Assembly (NCBI GenBank): GCA_017396675.1
Contig: JAFQLB010000003.1
Span: 1-40,190 of the forward strand
DNA: 40,190 nt
Source of the DNA: Lachnospiraceae bacterium
GTDB taxonomy: Bacteria > Bacillota > Clostridia > Lachnospirales > Lachnospiraceae
Reading direction: 5' to 3'
Position numbers and translations under genes: made by a program
Notes under the pieces: generated by a model
What the model saw: the letters and a program-made list of their open reading frames with translations, nothing else
What the model was told of the DNA's origin: nothing
The model's database searches: none
Part shown: in pieces, positions 15,963-23,856 of the stretch
Layout: each line of letters opens with the position of its first letter
Position numbering within the stretch: position 1 is the stretch's first letter

Positions 15963-16757
15963 TTATTCCCCGCGAACTACGATGACCTGTGTGGCCGTTG
16001 TATAGGGATCGGAAAAATCCACGCTCTGCAGACGGTCTTCCGTAATGGTCATGCCTGCCACTCCGATATCTGCTTTTCCGCTGGTTACCGCGTTGATGAT
16101 GGCGTCAAATTCCATATCTTCGATCACCAGCTCCATTCCCAGAATATCACAAACGGCTCTTGCCATATCCACATCGATGCCAACGATTTCCTGACTTTCA
16201 TAAAACTCATAGGGCTCAAAAGCAGCGTTGGTTGCCATAACCAGCGTTCCTCCGGAACGATTCACACCCTCCGGAGCCTCATAGGGCGACTTTCCTTTTG
16301 TTTCATCACCAATATAATTACTGATAATGGAGTCCAGTGTTCCGTCTGTCTTCAGCTGTGCCAGTGCTTCATTGATCTTTGCCGTTAGTTCCGCATTCTC
16401 TTTGGATACGCAGATGGCGTATTCCTCTACCGCAAATTCCTCATCCAGAATCACCAGATCCGGATTCTTCTCCACAAATGCAATGGCCGGCTGCTCATCG
16501 ATCATTACGCAGTCGATCTTACCCTGCTTCAGTGCCTGAATCGCATCCGCACCCTTGTTGTAACGTTCAATGGTGGAACCTTCCGCCTCATAATCACTGG
16601 CAAAAATGTCTCCTGTGGTTCCCAGCTGCACACCGATGGTCTTTCCCGGTAAATCATCTATGGAATGAACACTGTTCTCCGGCACGGAACCTCCGCATCC
16701 CATCAATGCCAACACCATGGATACCGCCAACAATCCTGTACACAATACTTTTTTCAT
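15963..16757 (-). CDS. Amino acid ABC transporter substrate-binding lipoprotein, circularly permuted
   Basis: A 264-residue lipoprotein: signal MKKVLCTGLLAVSMVLALMGC with lipobox cysteine 21; GGAGGAG precedes the ATG. The family (SBP_bac_3) normally runs from GTLxVATNAxFxPFEY through SVDFSDPY and QVIVV, then DLxGKxIGVQxGTTG to a final DGTxDxIxxxY. Here the order is swapped: residues 33-150 carry DLPGKTIGVQLGTTGD through DGTLDSIISNYIG, the usual second half, and residues 169-264 carry GTLVMATNAAFEPYEFYE through SVDFSDPYTTATQVIVV, the usual first half, after a linker of about 18 residues (ETKGKSPYEAPEGVNRSG). Both halves look complete, so the fold could still close and bind ligand. It is the first gene of the transporter operon. 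Confidence 0.93.
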   Translation of the reverse strand: MKKVLCTGLLAVSMVLALMGCGGSVPENSVHSIDDLPGKTIGVQLGTTGDIFASDYEAEGSTIERYNKGADAIQALKQGKIDCVMIDEQPAIAFVEKNPDLVILDEEFAVEEYAICVSKENAELTAKINEALAQLKTDGTLDSIISNYIGDETKGKSPYEAPEGVNRSGGTLVMATNAAFEPYEFYESQEIVGIDVDMARAVCDILGMELVIEDMEFDAIINAVTSGKADIGVAGMTITEDRLQSVDFSDPYTTATQVIVVRGE

Positions 16758-16785
16758 GATCTCCTCCTGAAACAAATGATGTAGT

Positions 16786-16815
16786 ATATGCAATTTTGCT
16801 GATATAATTGCATAT
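16786..16815. promoter_or_regulatory. Palindrome upstream of the amino acid transporter operon
   Basis: A perfect 10-base inverted repeat, ATATGCAATT and AATTGCATAT, separated by 10 bases, lies 29 bases before the binding-protein start. It is a candidate operator or leader hairpin. A possible promoter further upstream on the minus strand is TTTATT, 17 bases, TATAAG, around 16830-16858. Confidence 0.5.
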
Positions 16816-16890
16816 TTATTCAAAGACTATCTTATATAGTACCATTCTTTTTAAATAAATCAAGAGAAATTTTATTTTTATAGCTGTTTT

Positions 16891-17496
16891 CTAAACCGCC
16901 CGCATCCCATTCAGCAGGTTTTCCGGACCGCTTCCGTCGTACAGAGTGATGGTCATGATCATCACGGTATCCCCGATTCTACGGACAAAATAGTGAAGCC
17001 TGGCACCCAGAGTCTCTTCCAGAGCTGTAAAAGTATAATACGTTTCTCCCGCAATTTCTCTTGTTGTAACCTCTTCGCAGGTATATGTATACGCATCCTC
17101 GGCAGTCAATTTTTCCTGCATAAGAGCAAGATATTCCTCCATACGTATGAGAGAACCACCCTCTGTCAAAGTCAGATCCTCGTAAACGATGCTGATACCG
17201 GCATCTGTCAGCGCATCCTCAGCCAACAGATCGCAGCTTTGATTTTCAGGCAGCTTTCCCGGCTCCAGTAGGCTCCATCTCCCCTCCAATGTCACGGACA
17301 GATTGCCCGGCTGACTGGTAGCTTCGATAACCGTGATTTCTTCCTCGGCTTCCTTCCCCATCTGACAGCCCGCCAGGAAAAGCATACCGATACTTCCCAC
17401 CATCCATAAGAATCTCCTGAGAAGCTGCGGCTTCCGGCTTATTATGTTCTTTTTATGATTCTCGTTCTTCCTATTCTTCATATTCCTGATTTGCAT
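16891..17496 (-). CDS. Small lipoprotein of unknown function
   Basis: Up to 201 residues. A lysine- and arginine-rich start is followed by a hydrophobic stretch (FLWMVGSIGMLFLAGC) and a lipobox LAGC with the cysteine near residue 44. The mature part is acidic with alternating strands (VTLEGRWSLLEPGK, YTFTALEETLGARLHYFVRRIGDTVMIMTI), which recalls a small beta-rich extracellular domain; I do not recognise a family. The start at 17496 overlaps the end of rsmI by 26 bases and has GAGG 6 bases upstream; an ATG at 17481 is an equally reasonable start. It appears to be the last gene of the rsmI-containing operon. Confidence 0.7.
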   Translation of the reverse strand: MQIRNMKNRKNENHKKNIISRKPQLLRRFLWMVGSIGMLFLAGCQMGKEAEEEITVIEATSQPGNLSVTLEGRWSLLEPGKLPENQSCDLLAEDALTDAGISIVYEDLTLTEGGSLIRMEEYLALMQEKLTAEDAYTYTCEEVTTREIAGETYYTFTALEETLGARLHYFVRRIGDTVMIMTITLYDGSGPENLLNGMRAV

Positions 17497-18340
17497 CCTT
17501 GTCCTCTAATAAAAGGCGATAGATATCGCGTTTTGCCACACCTCTGTCACGAGCCACAAGCTTCATCGCTTCCTTGCGGGTGATTCCCTGTTTCTCATAT
17601 GCAGCCATATGCGCTTCCAAAGGCATTTCCAAAAAAACAGACTGTTTTTCTTCCTTTTTCTGCTGTCTGCTTTTTCCCTCCAGCACCAGCACGTATTCTC
17701 CCCGCGGTTCCTCTCTCTCATACCGCAGCACCGCTTCACGAAGCGTAGTGACACAGACGGATTCGAACTTTTTTGTCAGTTCTCTACACAGAGTGATCCT
17801 TCTGTCATCCAACACTTCCAGAAGCTCTGACAAAGTCGCCCTTAGATGGTGGGGTGCCTCGTACAGAACGATGGTGCGTCCCTCCTCTTTCAGTTCCTCC
17901 AACACCTCTCTACGCTCTTTCTTCTCCTTTGGAAGAAAGCCTTCGAAGCAAAACCGCCTGGTAGAAAGACCGGACACTGTCAGAGCCGTGATGCAAGCTG
18001 CTGCTCCCGGCAGTGAAGTCACGGTAATCCCCGCTTTGTGGCACTCCCGTACCAAGAGCTCTCCGGGATCGGAAATAGCCGGAGTTCCCGCATCCGTAAT
18101 CAAAGCAACGGTCTTTCCCTCCAGAAGTCTGGCCACCAGCCATTCTGCCTTTTCCGATTGATTGTGCTCATGGTAGCTTGTCATGGGCGTTTTTATCTCA
18201 AAATAATTCAGCAGACGCAGGCTGTTGCGGGTGTCCTCCGCCGCGATCAAATCTGCCTTCCTCAGTGCCTCGATGACTCTCGGCGTCATATCCCCCAGAT
18301 TCCCGATGGGAGTGGCACATAGCATCAGCTGTCCTGCCAT
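17471..18340 (-). CDS. rsmI: 16S rRNA (cytidine-1402-2'-O)-methyltransferase RsmI
   Basis: A 289-residue SAM-dependent enzyme that methylates the ribose of C1402 in the decoding centre of 16S rRNA. The family motifs are CATPIGNLGDMTPR at the start, AAEDTRNSLRLLNYF, SYHEHNQ, LITDAGTPAISDPG and TSLPGAAACITAL. The C-terminal region (TRKEAMKLVARDRGVAKRDIYRLL) is the short helical domain often found in RsmI. AAGGAGG precedes the start at 18340. It follows the TrmN6-like gene by 15 bases; in B. subtilis rsmI (yabC) ends a similar gene row. Confidence 0.96.
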   Translation of the reverse strand: MAGQLMLCATPIGNLGDMTPRVIEALRKADLIAAEDTRNSLRLLNYFEIKTPMTSYHEHNQSEKAEWLVARLLEGKTVALITDAGTPAISDPGELLVRECHKAGITVTSLPGAAACITALTVSGLSTRRFCFEGFLPKEKKERREVLEELKEEGRTIVLYEAPHHLRATLSELLEVLDDRRITLCRELTKKFESVCVTTLREAVLRYEREEPRGEYVLVLEGKSRQQKKEEKQSVFLEMPLEAHMAAYEKQGITRKEAMKLVARDRGVAKRDIYRLLLEDKDANQEYEE

Positions 18341-18355
18341 AAAACCTCCTTCGTT

Positions 18356-19093
18356 CTAATAGCCATAGATCTCGTAGATCTCCTTTGTGTAGACACCCGG
18401 TTTCTCATATACGATCAGAGGCTTTTCCACCGTCATTCTGGAATTCCCTCCCCGAACCGCCTGTATCAGTACCATGTTGGGCTGCTTATCCACGAAGGGA
18501 TACACCAGCTGCATCCGCTTGGGTTCCAGTCCTGCTGCCGTCAGGCGTGTAATAATTTCTGCCAGCCGAAAGGGCCTATGTACCAGATAAAAGCTTCCCC
18601 CCGGTTTCAGCAGCCGGGCAGTCTGTGTCACCACATCCTCCAGTGTACACAGAATCTCGTGGCGGGCAATGGCCTTCCCGCTTTCCGGATTGACAAGGCC
18701 ATGGCTTCCGATCATATACGGTGGATTACTGGTAATCACATCAAAGCCGGACAGCGGAAACAGCTGTGTTGCCTCTTTGATGTCTCCCGTGATAATTTCT
18801 ATTTTGTCTTCCAGGCCGTTTAGAGCCACACTCCGCCTGGCCATGTCTGCACTCTCCACCTGGATCTCCAGGCCGTAGATTCGTTCTGCCGCCGATTTTG
18901 CCTCCAACAGAATAGGAATGATACCGTTTCCGCAGCCCAGGTCCAATACACGGGCTCCCTCTCCCACGGAAGCAAAGCCGGACAGCAAAACAGCATCCAT
19001 TCCAAAACAAAAACGGTCCGGATCCTGAATGATCCGGTAACCGTTTCTTTGCAGTTCGTCGATTCTTTCCCCTGTCTTTATTTCAATGTCCAT
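18356..19093 (-). CDS. tRNA1(Val) (adenine-37-N6)-methyltransferase-like (TrmN6/YabB family)
   Basis: A 245-residue Rossmann methyltransferase. The SAM-binding motif VLDLGCGNGIIPILL is near residue 50 and the catalytic N6-adenine motif TSNPPYM near residue 125. The N-terminal part has QDPDRFCFGMDAVLLSGFA, the family's typical lead-in. I start it at 19093, 4 bases after the ricT stop codon. The frame stays open for 100 more codons upstream, but those lie over the repetitive tail of ricT and read as an arginine- and serine-rich stretch, so I treat them as shadow. The position between ricT and rsmI matches yabB in B. subtilis. The exact RNA substrate is not shown by sequence. Confidence 0.9.
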   Translation of the reverse strand: MDIEIKTGERIDELQRNGYRIIQDPDRFCFGMDAVLLSGFASVGEGARVLDLGCGNGIIPILLEAKSAAERIYGLEIQVESADMARRSVALNGLEDKIEIITGDIKEATQLFPLSGFDVITSNPPYMIGSHGLVNPESGKAIARHEILCTLEDVVTQTARLLKPGGSFYLVHRPFRLAEIITRLTAAGLEPKRMQLVYPFVDKQPNMVLIQAVRGGNSRMTVEKPLIVYEKPGVYTKEIYEIYGY

Positions 19094-19097
19094 AGGC

Positions 19098-20225
19098 TTA
19101 CTGCTTTTCTTTTTTTGATCTCCTGCTCTGACGATCCCATTTCCCCTGACGTTCGGGTCTTCCCTGCTTCTCGGACTTGTTCGCCCCCTCCCGACGCTCG
19201 GCTTTTCCCTGCTTCTCGCTTGTTCTGTCCTGGCGCTCGGATCTGCCCTGTTTTTCAGACCTCTCCCGGTGCTCGGACCGATCCCGCTTGTCCGGTTTGT
19301 GTGATTTCTCCGGCTTTCCCTGCTTCTCCGGCTGTTCCTGCTGCTCTTCCTTTTCCAGCTTTTCCAGCTCTGCCAGCTCTTTGTCGTTGACATCTATCTT
19401 TTCTTTTTTGTGCTTCTTTTTGAATTTCAGTTCGCTGGCCTTATATTCATGGATCTCCTTTTCATCATTGCAATCCACCAACACCTTGACAAGCTGCCGA
19501 AGCACATTTACACTGTGCACTTCTCCTTTGGAGCCGTCGGCACAGATTACGTGATCTCCCACATTGGGCATCTTTTTATTCAGTTCTTCGTAGATTTCTT
19601 CTTCATGCTTTAAGCAGCACATCAGCCTTCCGCAGACCCCCGATATCTTCGTCGGATTCAAGGACAGATTCTGTTCCTTTGCCATCCGAATGGAAACGGG
19701 GATAAACTCTGACAAATGAGCGTGACAGCAAAGTGGTCTGCCGCAGCTCCCGATTCCCCCCAGGATCTTCGTTTCGTCTCTGACCCCGATCTGCCGAAGC
19801 TCTATTCTTGTCTTAAACACAGCCGCCAAATCCTTTACAAGCTCACGAAAATCGATCCTTCCGTCTGCCGTAAAATAAAACAGAACTTTATTGTTATCAA
19901 AGGTATACTCTGCATCGATCAGTTTCATTTCCAGATGATGCTTCTGAATTTTTTCAAGACAAATCTTGTATGCTTCTTTTTCTTTTAGCTTGTTTTTCTT
20001 CTCCTGTTCATCATCTCTGTGTGTGGCAATCCGCAGTACCGGCTTTAGAGGCTGGATCACCTTTTCTTCTTCTACTTCTTTCGGGGCACTTACAACCGTA
20101 CCGTATTCTACCCCTCTTGCTGTTTCAACAATCACATGGTCATCTTTTTTTATGTCAAAATTTAAAGGGTCAAAAAAATATATTTTTCCCGCTGTGCGGA
20201 ATCTTACACCTATTACTTTAATCAT
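19098..20225 (-). CDS. ricT: PSP1-domain protein RicT (YaaT) with long charged tail
   Basis: A 375-residue protein. In B. subtilis RicT works with RicA and RicF in the Y-complex that promotes RNase Y processing and is tied to sporulation and competence; the complex carries iron-sulfur clusters. The PSP1 domain is intact, with the motif GGIGSCGRPLCC (Cys161, 166, 167) and GVCGRLMCC (Cys198, 203, 204), plausible cluster ligands. From about residue 285 the protein becomes a tail of E, K, R, Q and S in repeated EKQG/ERQ units, which is much longer than the tail I expect of the family and is probably disordered. The start has GGAGAGG upstream. The gene lies between holB and trmN6, as in Bacillus. 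Confidence 0.93.
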   Translation of the reverse strand: MIKVIGVRFRTAGKIYFFDPLNFDIKKDDHVIVETARGVEYGTVVSAPKEVEEEKVIQPLKPVLRIATHRDDEQEKKNKLKEKEAYKICLEKIQKHHLEMKLIDAEYTFDNNKVLFYFTADGRIDFRELVKDLAAVFKTRIELRQIGVRDETKILGGIGSCGRPLCCHAHLSEFIPVSIRMAKEQNLSLNPTKISGVCGRLMCCLKHEEEIYEELNKKMPNVGDHVICADGSKGEVHSVNVLRQLVKVLVDCNDEKEIHEYKASELKFKKKHKKEKIDVNDKELAELEKLEKEEQQEQPEKQGKPEKSHKPDKRDRSEHRERSEKQGRSERQDRTSEKQGKAERREGANKSEKQGRPERQGKWDRQSRRSKKEKQ

Positions 20226-20271
20226 GTGTCCTCTCCATCTGCCTTGCGGCTCTAGTCGTTAATGATAAGTT

Positions 20272-21264
20272 TTAAGAGTTTTCTTTGATCGTCAAAAGGA
20301 GTAGTTCCATCGTCAAATCAAATTTCACATTGGCAACGAGTCTTGCTTTGGCCTTATCCAGGGCATCCATGATATTTTCCACACCTTCATAAGAGCAGCG
20401 TCCCGCCACTTTTTTAATATACTGTATTTCCTCTTTAAAAATCAAGTGGTTTACATCTTTCGTTGCCTTAAACAACAACACATCTCTATACCAGATGTAT
20501 AGAATATCCAGATAGCTGTTTACGTCAAAATTATAGTCGTTGATCCTCCTGATTGCGGTAATGATCTCCACAATCTCCATATCCTGAATATATTTCATCA
20601 GGGTCACTGCATCTTCCCTGATCTTTTCAAAGTCTTCGCTTCCGGCCAGAGACTTGGCCTTACCCACATTCCCTCTGGCAAAAGCCGCACAGACCTCCGC
20701 CTTATAGTCCGGAATATGCAGATCCTGCATCAGATACTCCTTAATCCGTTGGTCTCTGACGGGTCTCATATGTAAGATCACACATCGGCTCCGGATGGTG
20801 GGAAGAAGACTGTCCACATTCGTTGTCAGAATCAGAATAACACCGTAAGGCGGCGGCTCCTCCAAGGTCTTTAACAATGCATTCTGTGCCTGCGCCGTCA
20901 TTTTTTCACTTTCCCCGATAATATAGATCTTTTTGGGTCCGGAATAGGGCTTGATCCCTATATCCTGGTTCACCTGCAGCCGTATATCATCCACACCGAT
21001 GGTGTTTGGCTTTTCATGGATCACCTGAATGATGTCCGGGTGATTTCCCGAAAGTGCCTGTTTGCAGGAATGACATTCTCCGCAGGCTCCCACACCTTCT
21101 TCCTGACACTGCAGAGCCATGGCAAAGGCTTTGGCAATGAATTCCTTGCCTGCTCCCAGCTCACCATGAATCATGTAAGCATGGGATACCTTATCCGCTG
21201 CAATGGCATTGGTAAAATGCTCTACGATATGCTCCTGTCCGATAATCTCTGAGAATCCCGCCAT
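20272..21264 (-). CDS. holB: DNA polymerase III subunit delta' (HolB)
   Basis: A 330-residue clamp-loader subunit that helps place the sliding clamp on DNA. It has the AAA+ order: box GQEHIVEHF, P-loop GELGAGKE (34-41), a zinc-binding set Cys53, 61, 64, 67 (CQEEGVGACGECHSC), LLKTLEEPPPYGVILILTTN, and SRCVILHM. The P-loop ends in Glu where Ser or Thr is usual, so nucleotide hydrolysis here may be weak, in line with the structural role of delta'. GAGAGG precedes the start at 21264. It follows yaaR by 64 bases and precedes ricT by 46. Confidence 0.95.
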   Translation of the reverse strand: MAGFSEIIGQEHIVEHFTNAIAADKVSHAYMIHGELGAGKEFIAKAFAMALQCQEEGVGACGECHSCKQALSGNHPDIIQVIHEKPNTIGVDDIRLQVNQDIGIKPYSGPKKIYIIGESEKMTAQAQNALLKTLEEPPPYGVILILTTNVDSLLPTIRSRCVILHMRPVRDQRIKEYLMQDLHIPDYKAEVCAAFARGNVGKAKSLAGSEDFEKIREDAVTLMKYIQDMEIVEIITAIRRINDYNFDVNSYLDILYIWYRDVLLFKATKDVNHLIFKEEIQYIKKVAGRCSYEGVENIMDALDKAKARLVANVKFDLTMELLLLTIKENS

Positions 21265-21328
21265 CTTTTCCTCTCAATCCGACCCTCACTGCGGCCTTTG
21301 GGGAAACACTGATTTAATCCGTATTTCC

Positions 21329-21775
21329 TTAGGTGAAGATATCAAGTAATAATCCCCTGATCTCACCAATCTTGTTTAAAATAGCAATGTTGTCCTGCTC
21401 ATCCTTGACAAGCTCCTGTGCCAGCTCATCCAAGGTCTGATCCACCAATCGAATGATCCCGTATACCCGATGGCGACCTCTCCTGTCCAGGAAATTCTCT
21501 CTTGAAAACTGATGGGATCGGTTTACGATCTCATTCATAAATTCCTTGATCAATCCCCTGTATTTGCGCATATCCTTGACATCCCGCTTCTTGGCCAGCT
21601 TCTCTCCCTGCATGGTAATCTCTTCCATCAGGAGACTGAGCCTTTGCTGAAGCTCCGCTTCTTCTATATGGCTTGCCAGGGTAAATTTAAACGTCCCTTC
21701 CGTTTGCTGATGGGTATGCACCTGTTCCGCGGATACCGCATTGGACAGGGCACTCACTCTCATATCCATATCCAT
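21329..21775 (-). CDS. yaaR: YaaR family protein (DUF327)
   Basis: A 148-residue helical protein of unknown function. The family marks are F-K-x-T-L in TFKFTLASHIEEAELQQRL, the run GEKLAKKRDVKDMRKYRGLIKEFMNEIV, and RHRVYGIIRLVDQTLDELAQELVKDEQDNIAILNKIGEIRGLLLDI at the end. The ATG at 21775 has AGGAG 10 bases upstream. In B. subtilis yaaR lies between yaaQ and holB; here yaaQ is absent and the gene directly precedes holB. Confidence 0.9.
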   Translation of the reverse strand: MDMDMRVSALSNAVSAEQVHTHQQTEGTFKFTLASHIEEAELQQRLSLLMEEITMQGEKLAKKRDVKDMRKYRGLIKEFMNEIVNRSHQFSRENFLDRRGRHRVYGIIRLVDQTLDELAQELVKDEQDNIAILNKIGEIRGLLLDIFT

Positions 21776-21830
21776 GGACTCTCATCTCCTCTCCGGACCA
21801 CACCTTGCCTGCTCACAGCCCGCCGTCTGT

Positions 21831-22421
21831 CTACTCCCGAAAGCTTCTGATAAAATCCTTGATTTCATCGATGCAGCGGGACAGATCATCGTTGTTGAAG
21901 CTGCGTTTGATTCCTGCTTTCTCTATGATCTCCGGTGCAAAATCCCGGCTGTCTGCAAGGAAGCGGCGGCACATTTCCTCATATCTGGGCTGCTTCTGCT
22001 GCCGCTCTCTGTCCAGTGCCCGCTGCAGGCGAAGACCGTCATCCAATCGGATCAAAATGGGGATTACTACCTCTTCCCCATAAAATCTTTGAACGGCAAG
22101 AAAGGATTCCGGTGTTCCGATCATCAGATAGTCATTCCGGCCCAGATCGATCTGATCGTCATTTACCGTAAAATACTTCCAGATACCGTGACAGGTATGA
22201 TACTCTCTCTCTTCGATCAGGTTTCCGGCCTCACGGATACGTTCAAGCTCCCGTTCATCCACAAAAAAATACTCTACTCCGTTTTTCTCCCCTTCCCGGA
22301 TCGGTCGGGTAGTATAGGGTATATTGGTTTTAAGACCCAGCCTTGTGCTTCGGGAAAGCTCCTTGTATATCGTATCCTTTCCACTGGAGCTTTTTCCCAT
22401 AATATAAAAAATTCGTCCCAT
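21831..22421 (-). CDS. Guanylate-kinase-like nucleotide kinase
   Basis: A 196-residue P-loop kinase. The P-loop is GKSSSGKDT near residue 9, followed by IPYTTRPIREGEKNGVEYFFV, which matches the guanylate kinase GMP-binding block (TTRxxRxGExxGxxYxFV). The later part (ILIRLDDGLRLQRALDRER) is the lid and adenine region, more diverged than in housekeeping Gmk. It probably phosphorylates a nucleoside monophosphate, but I cannot tell which. In B. subtilis this place in the gene row is held by thymidylate kinase. The start at 22421 has GAGGAATAT upstream, and it lies 15 bases after pyruvate kinase. Confidence 0.85.
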   Translation of the reverse strand: MGRIFYIMGKSSSGKDTIYKELSRSTRLGLKTNIPYTTRPIREGEKNGVEYFFVDERELERIREAGNLIEEREYHTCHGIWKYFTVNDDQIDLGRNDYLMIGTPESFLAVQRFYGEEVVIPILIRLDDGLRLQRALDRERQQKQPRYEEMCRRFLADSRDFAPEIIEKAGIKRSFNNDDLSRCIDEIKDFIRSFRE

Positions 22422-22436
22422 ATATTCCTCGTCTTC

Positions 22437-23849
22437 CTACACCTCAATGACACGAATCATATTTGTTTTTCCGGAAACTCCCAAGGGTACTCCGGCAGTC
22501 AAAATCACCGTATCTCCCTTTTGAACCAGACCTGCCTTTTCCGACGCCCAGACGGCTTCCTTGAACAGATCCTCTGTGGTATCCTTCTTTTCGATCAGCA
22601 GGGGAACCACTCCCCAGAGCAGGCTGGACTGACGGCAGACTCTGGGATTCACGCTGCAGGCTATGATGGGGCAGCCCGGTTTATATCTGGATACCTTACA
22701 GGCCGTAAATCCCGACATGGTAACCGTGATAATCGCTGCTGCCTTCAGATCTGCCGCCGTGGTACATGTGGCGTGTGAAATGGCGGTGGTGATATCAATC
22801 TCCTCTTCCACCGGCAGACGCTTCATTCTTTCGTTATAATGGATATCCCTCTCTGTTCTTTCTGCTATCCTGCACATGGTTCTCAGTGCTTCTACGGGAT
22901 ACCTTCCGTTGGCACTTTCGCCGGACAGCATAATGGCAGTCGTTCCGTCATAAATGGCGTTTGCCACATCCGTCGTCTCGGCTCTGGTGGGACGGGGGTT
23001 TTTTGTCATGGACTCCAGCATCTGAGTAGCGGTAATAACGTGCTTACCCTGAGCCACTGCCTTTTTGATCATCATTTTCTGGATGACGGGAACCTCTTCC
23101 ATGGGAATTTCCACGCCCATATCTCCTCTGGCTACCATGATACCGTCGGAGACCTCCAGGATCTCGTCAATATTCCGGATCCCTTCCATATTCTCTATCT
23201 TGGCAATCACCTTCATGGGGCTCTTCTTTTCATCCAGGATCTTCCTGACCTCCAGAATATCGTCCTTACGCCGTACAAAGGAAGCTGCCACAAAATCAAA
23301 GCCCACCTCCGCACCAAAGGTAATATCCTTTCTGTCCTGCTCACTGATAAAAGGCATAGACAGTTTGGCTCCCGGAAGGTTTACACCCTTTTTATCCGAA
23401 ATGACGCCGCCGTTGATGACACGGCAGATCAGATCCGTCTCGGTTTTTTCTTCTACCTTAAGTTCAATCAGGCCGTCATCCAAAAGGATACAGCCGCCTT
23501 CCTCCACATCATTGAGGATTTCCCTGTAGGTAACGGACACTCTTTCCTTTGTGCCTTCCGTTTCTTCCACAGTCAGTGCAAACTTCTGCCCTGCCGTCAA
23601 TTCTTCTTTTCCGTTTCGAAAGGTGCGCAGACGAATTTCGGGACCTTTCGTATCCAATAAGGTAGCCACGGGAATTCCCAGTTCTTCACTGATCTTTACC
23701 ACATTGATCAGCTTGGCTTTCTGTTCTTCGTAGGAACCGTGAGAGAAATTGCAACGGCATACATTCATGCCCGCCAAAATCATTTCCCTGAGTATCTCCG
23801 GACTCTGAGACGCCGGACCGATGGTACAGATAATTTTTGTTTTTCTCAT
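22437..23849 (-). CDS. pyk: Pyruvate kinase
   Basis: A 470-residue glycolytic enzyme turning phosphoenolpyruvate and ADP into pyruvate and ATP. Family blocks are intact: RKTKIICTIGPAS, CRCNFSHGS, LDTKGPEIRL, VIAKIENMEG, MVARGDMGVEI, ATQMLESM and NPRPTRAETTDVANAI. The residue after TKGP is Glu, which in characterised pyruvate kinases goes with dependence on K+ (Lys replaces it in K+-independent ones). The length ends with the usual C domain and there is no PEP-utiliser extension. I place the start at 23849 (MRKTK) with GAGAGG upstream rather than an ATG 15 codons earlier. It lies between the PLP decarboxylase and the kinase gene, an addition compared with B. subtilis. Confidence 0.97.
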   Translation of the reverse strand: MRKTKIICTIGPASQSPEILREMILAGMNVCRCNFSHGSYEEQKAKLINVVKISEELGIPVATLLDTKGPEIRLRTFRNGKEELTAGQKFALTVEETEGTKERVSVTYREILNDVEEGGCILLDDGLIELKVEEKTETDLICRVINGGVISDKKGVNLPGAKLSMPFISEQDRKDITFGAEVGFDFVAASFVRRKDDILEVRKILDEKKSPMKVIAKIENMEGIRNIDEILEVSDGIMVARGDMGVEIPMEEVPVIQKMMIKKAVAQGKHVITATQMLESMTKNPRPTRAETTDVANAIYDGTTAIMLSGESANGRYPVEALRTMCRIAERTERDIHYNERMKRLPVEEEIDITTAISHATCTTAADLKAAAIITVTMSGFTACKVSRYKPGCPIIACSVNPRVCRQSSLLWGVVPLLIEKKDTTEDLFKEAVWASEKAGLVQKGDTVILTAGVPLGVSGKTNMIRVIEV

Positions 23850-23856
23850 GCTCTTT

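Noticed and set aside
19094..19393. A 100-residue N-terminal extension of the TrmN6-like protein
   Set aside because: It lies over the repetitive end of ricT in another frame and gives an R/S-rich sequence unlike any methyltransferase start.
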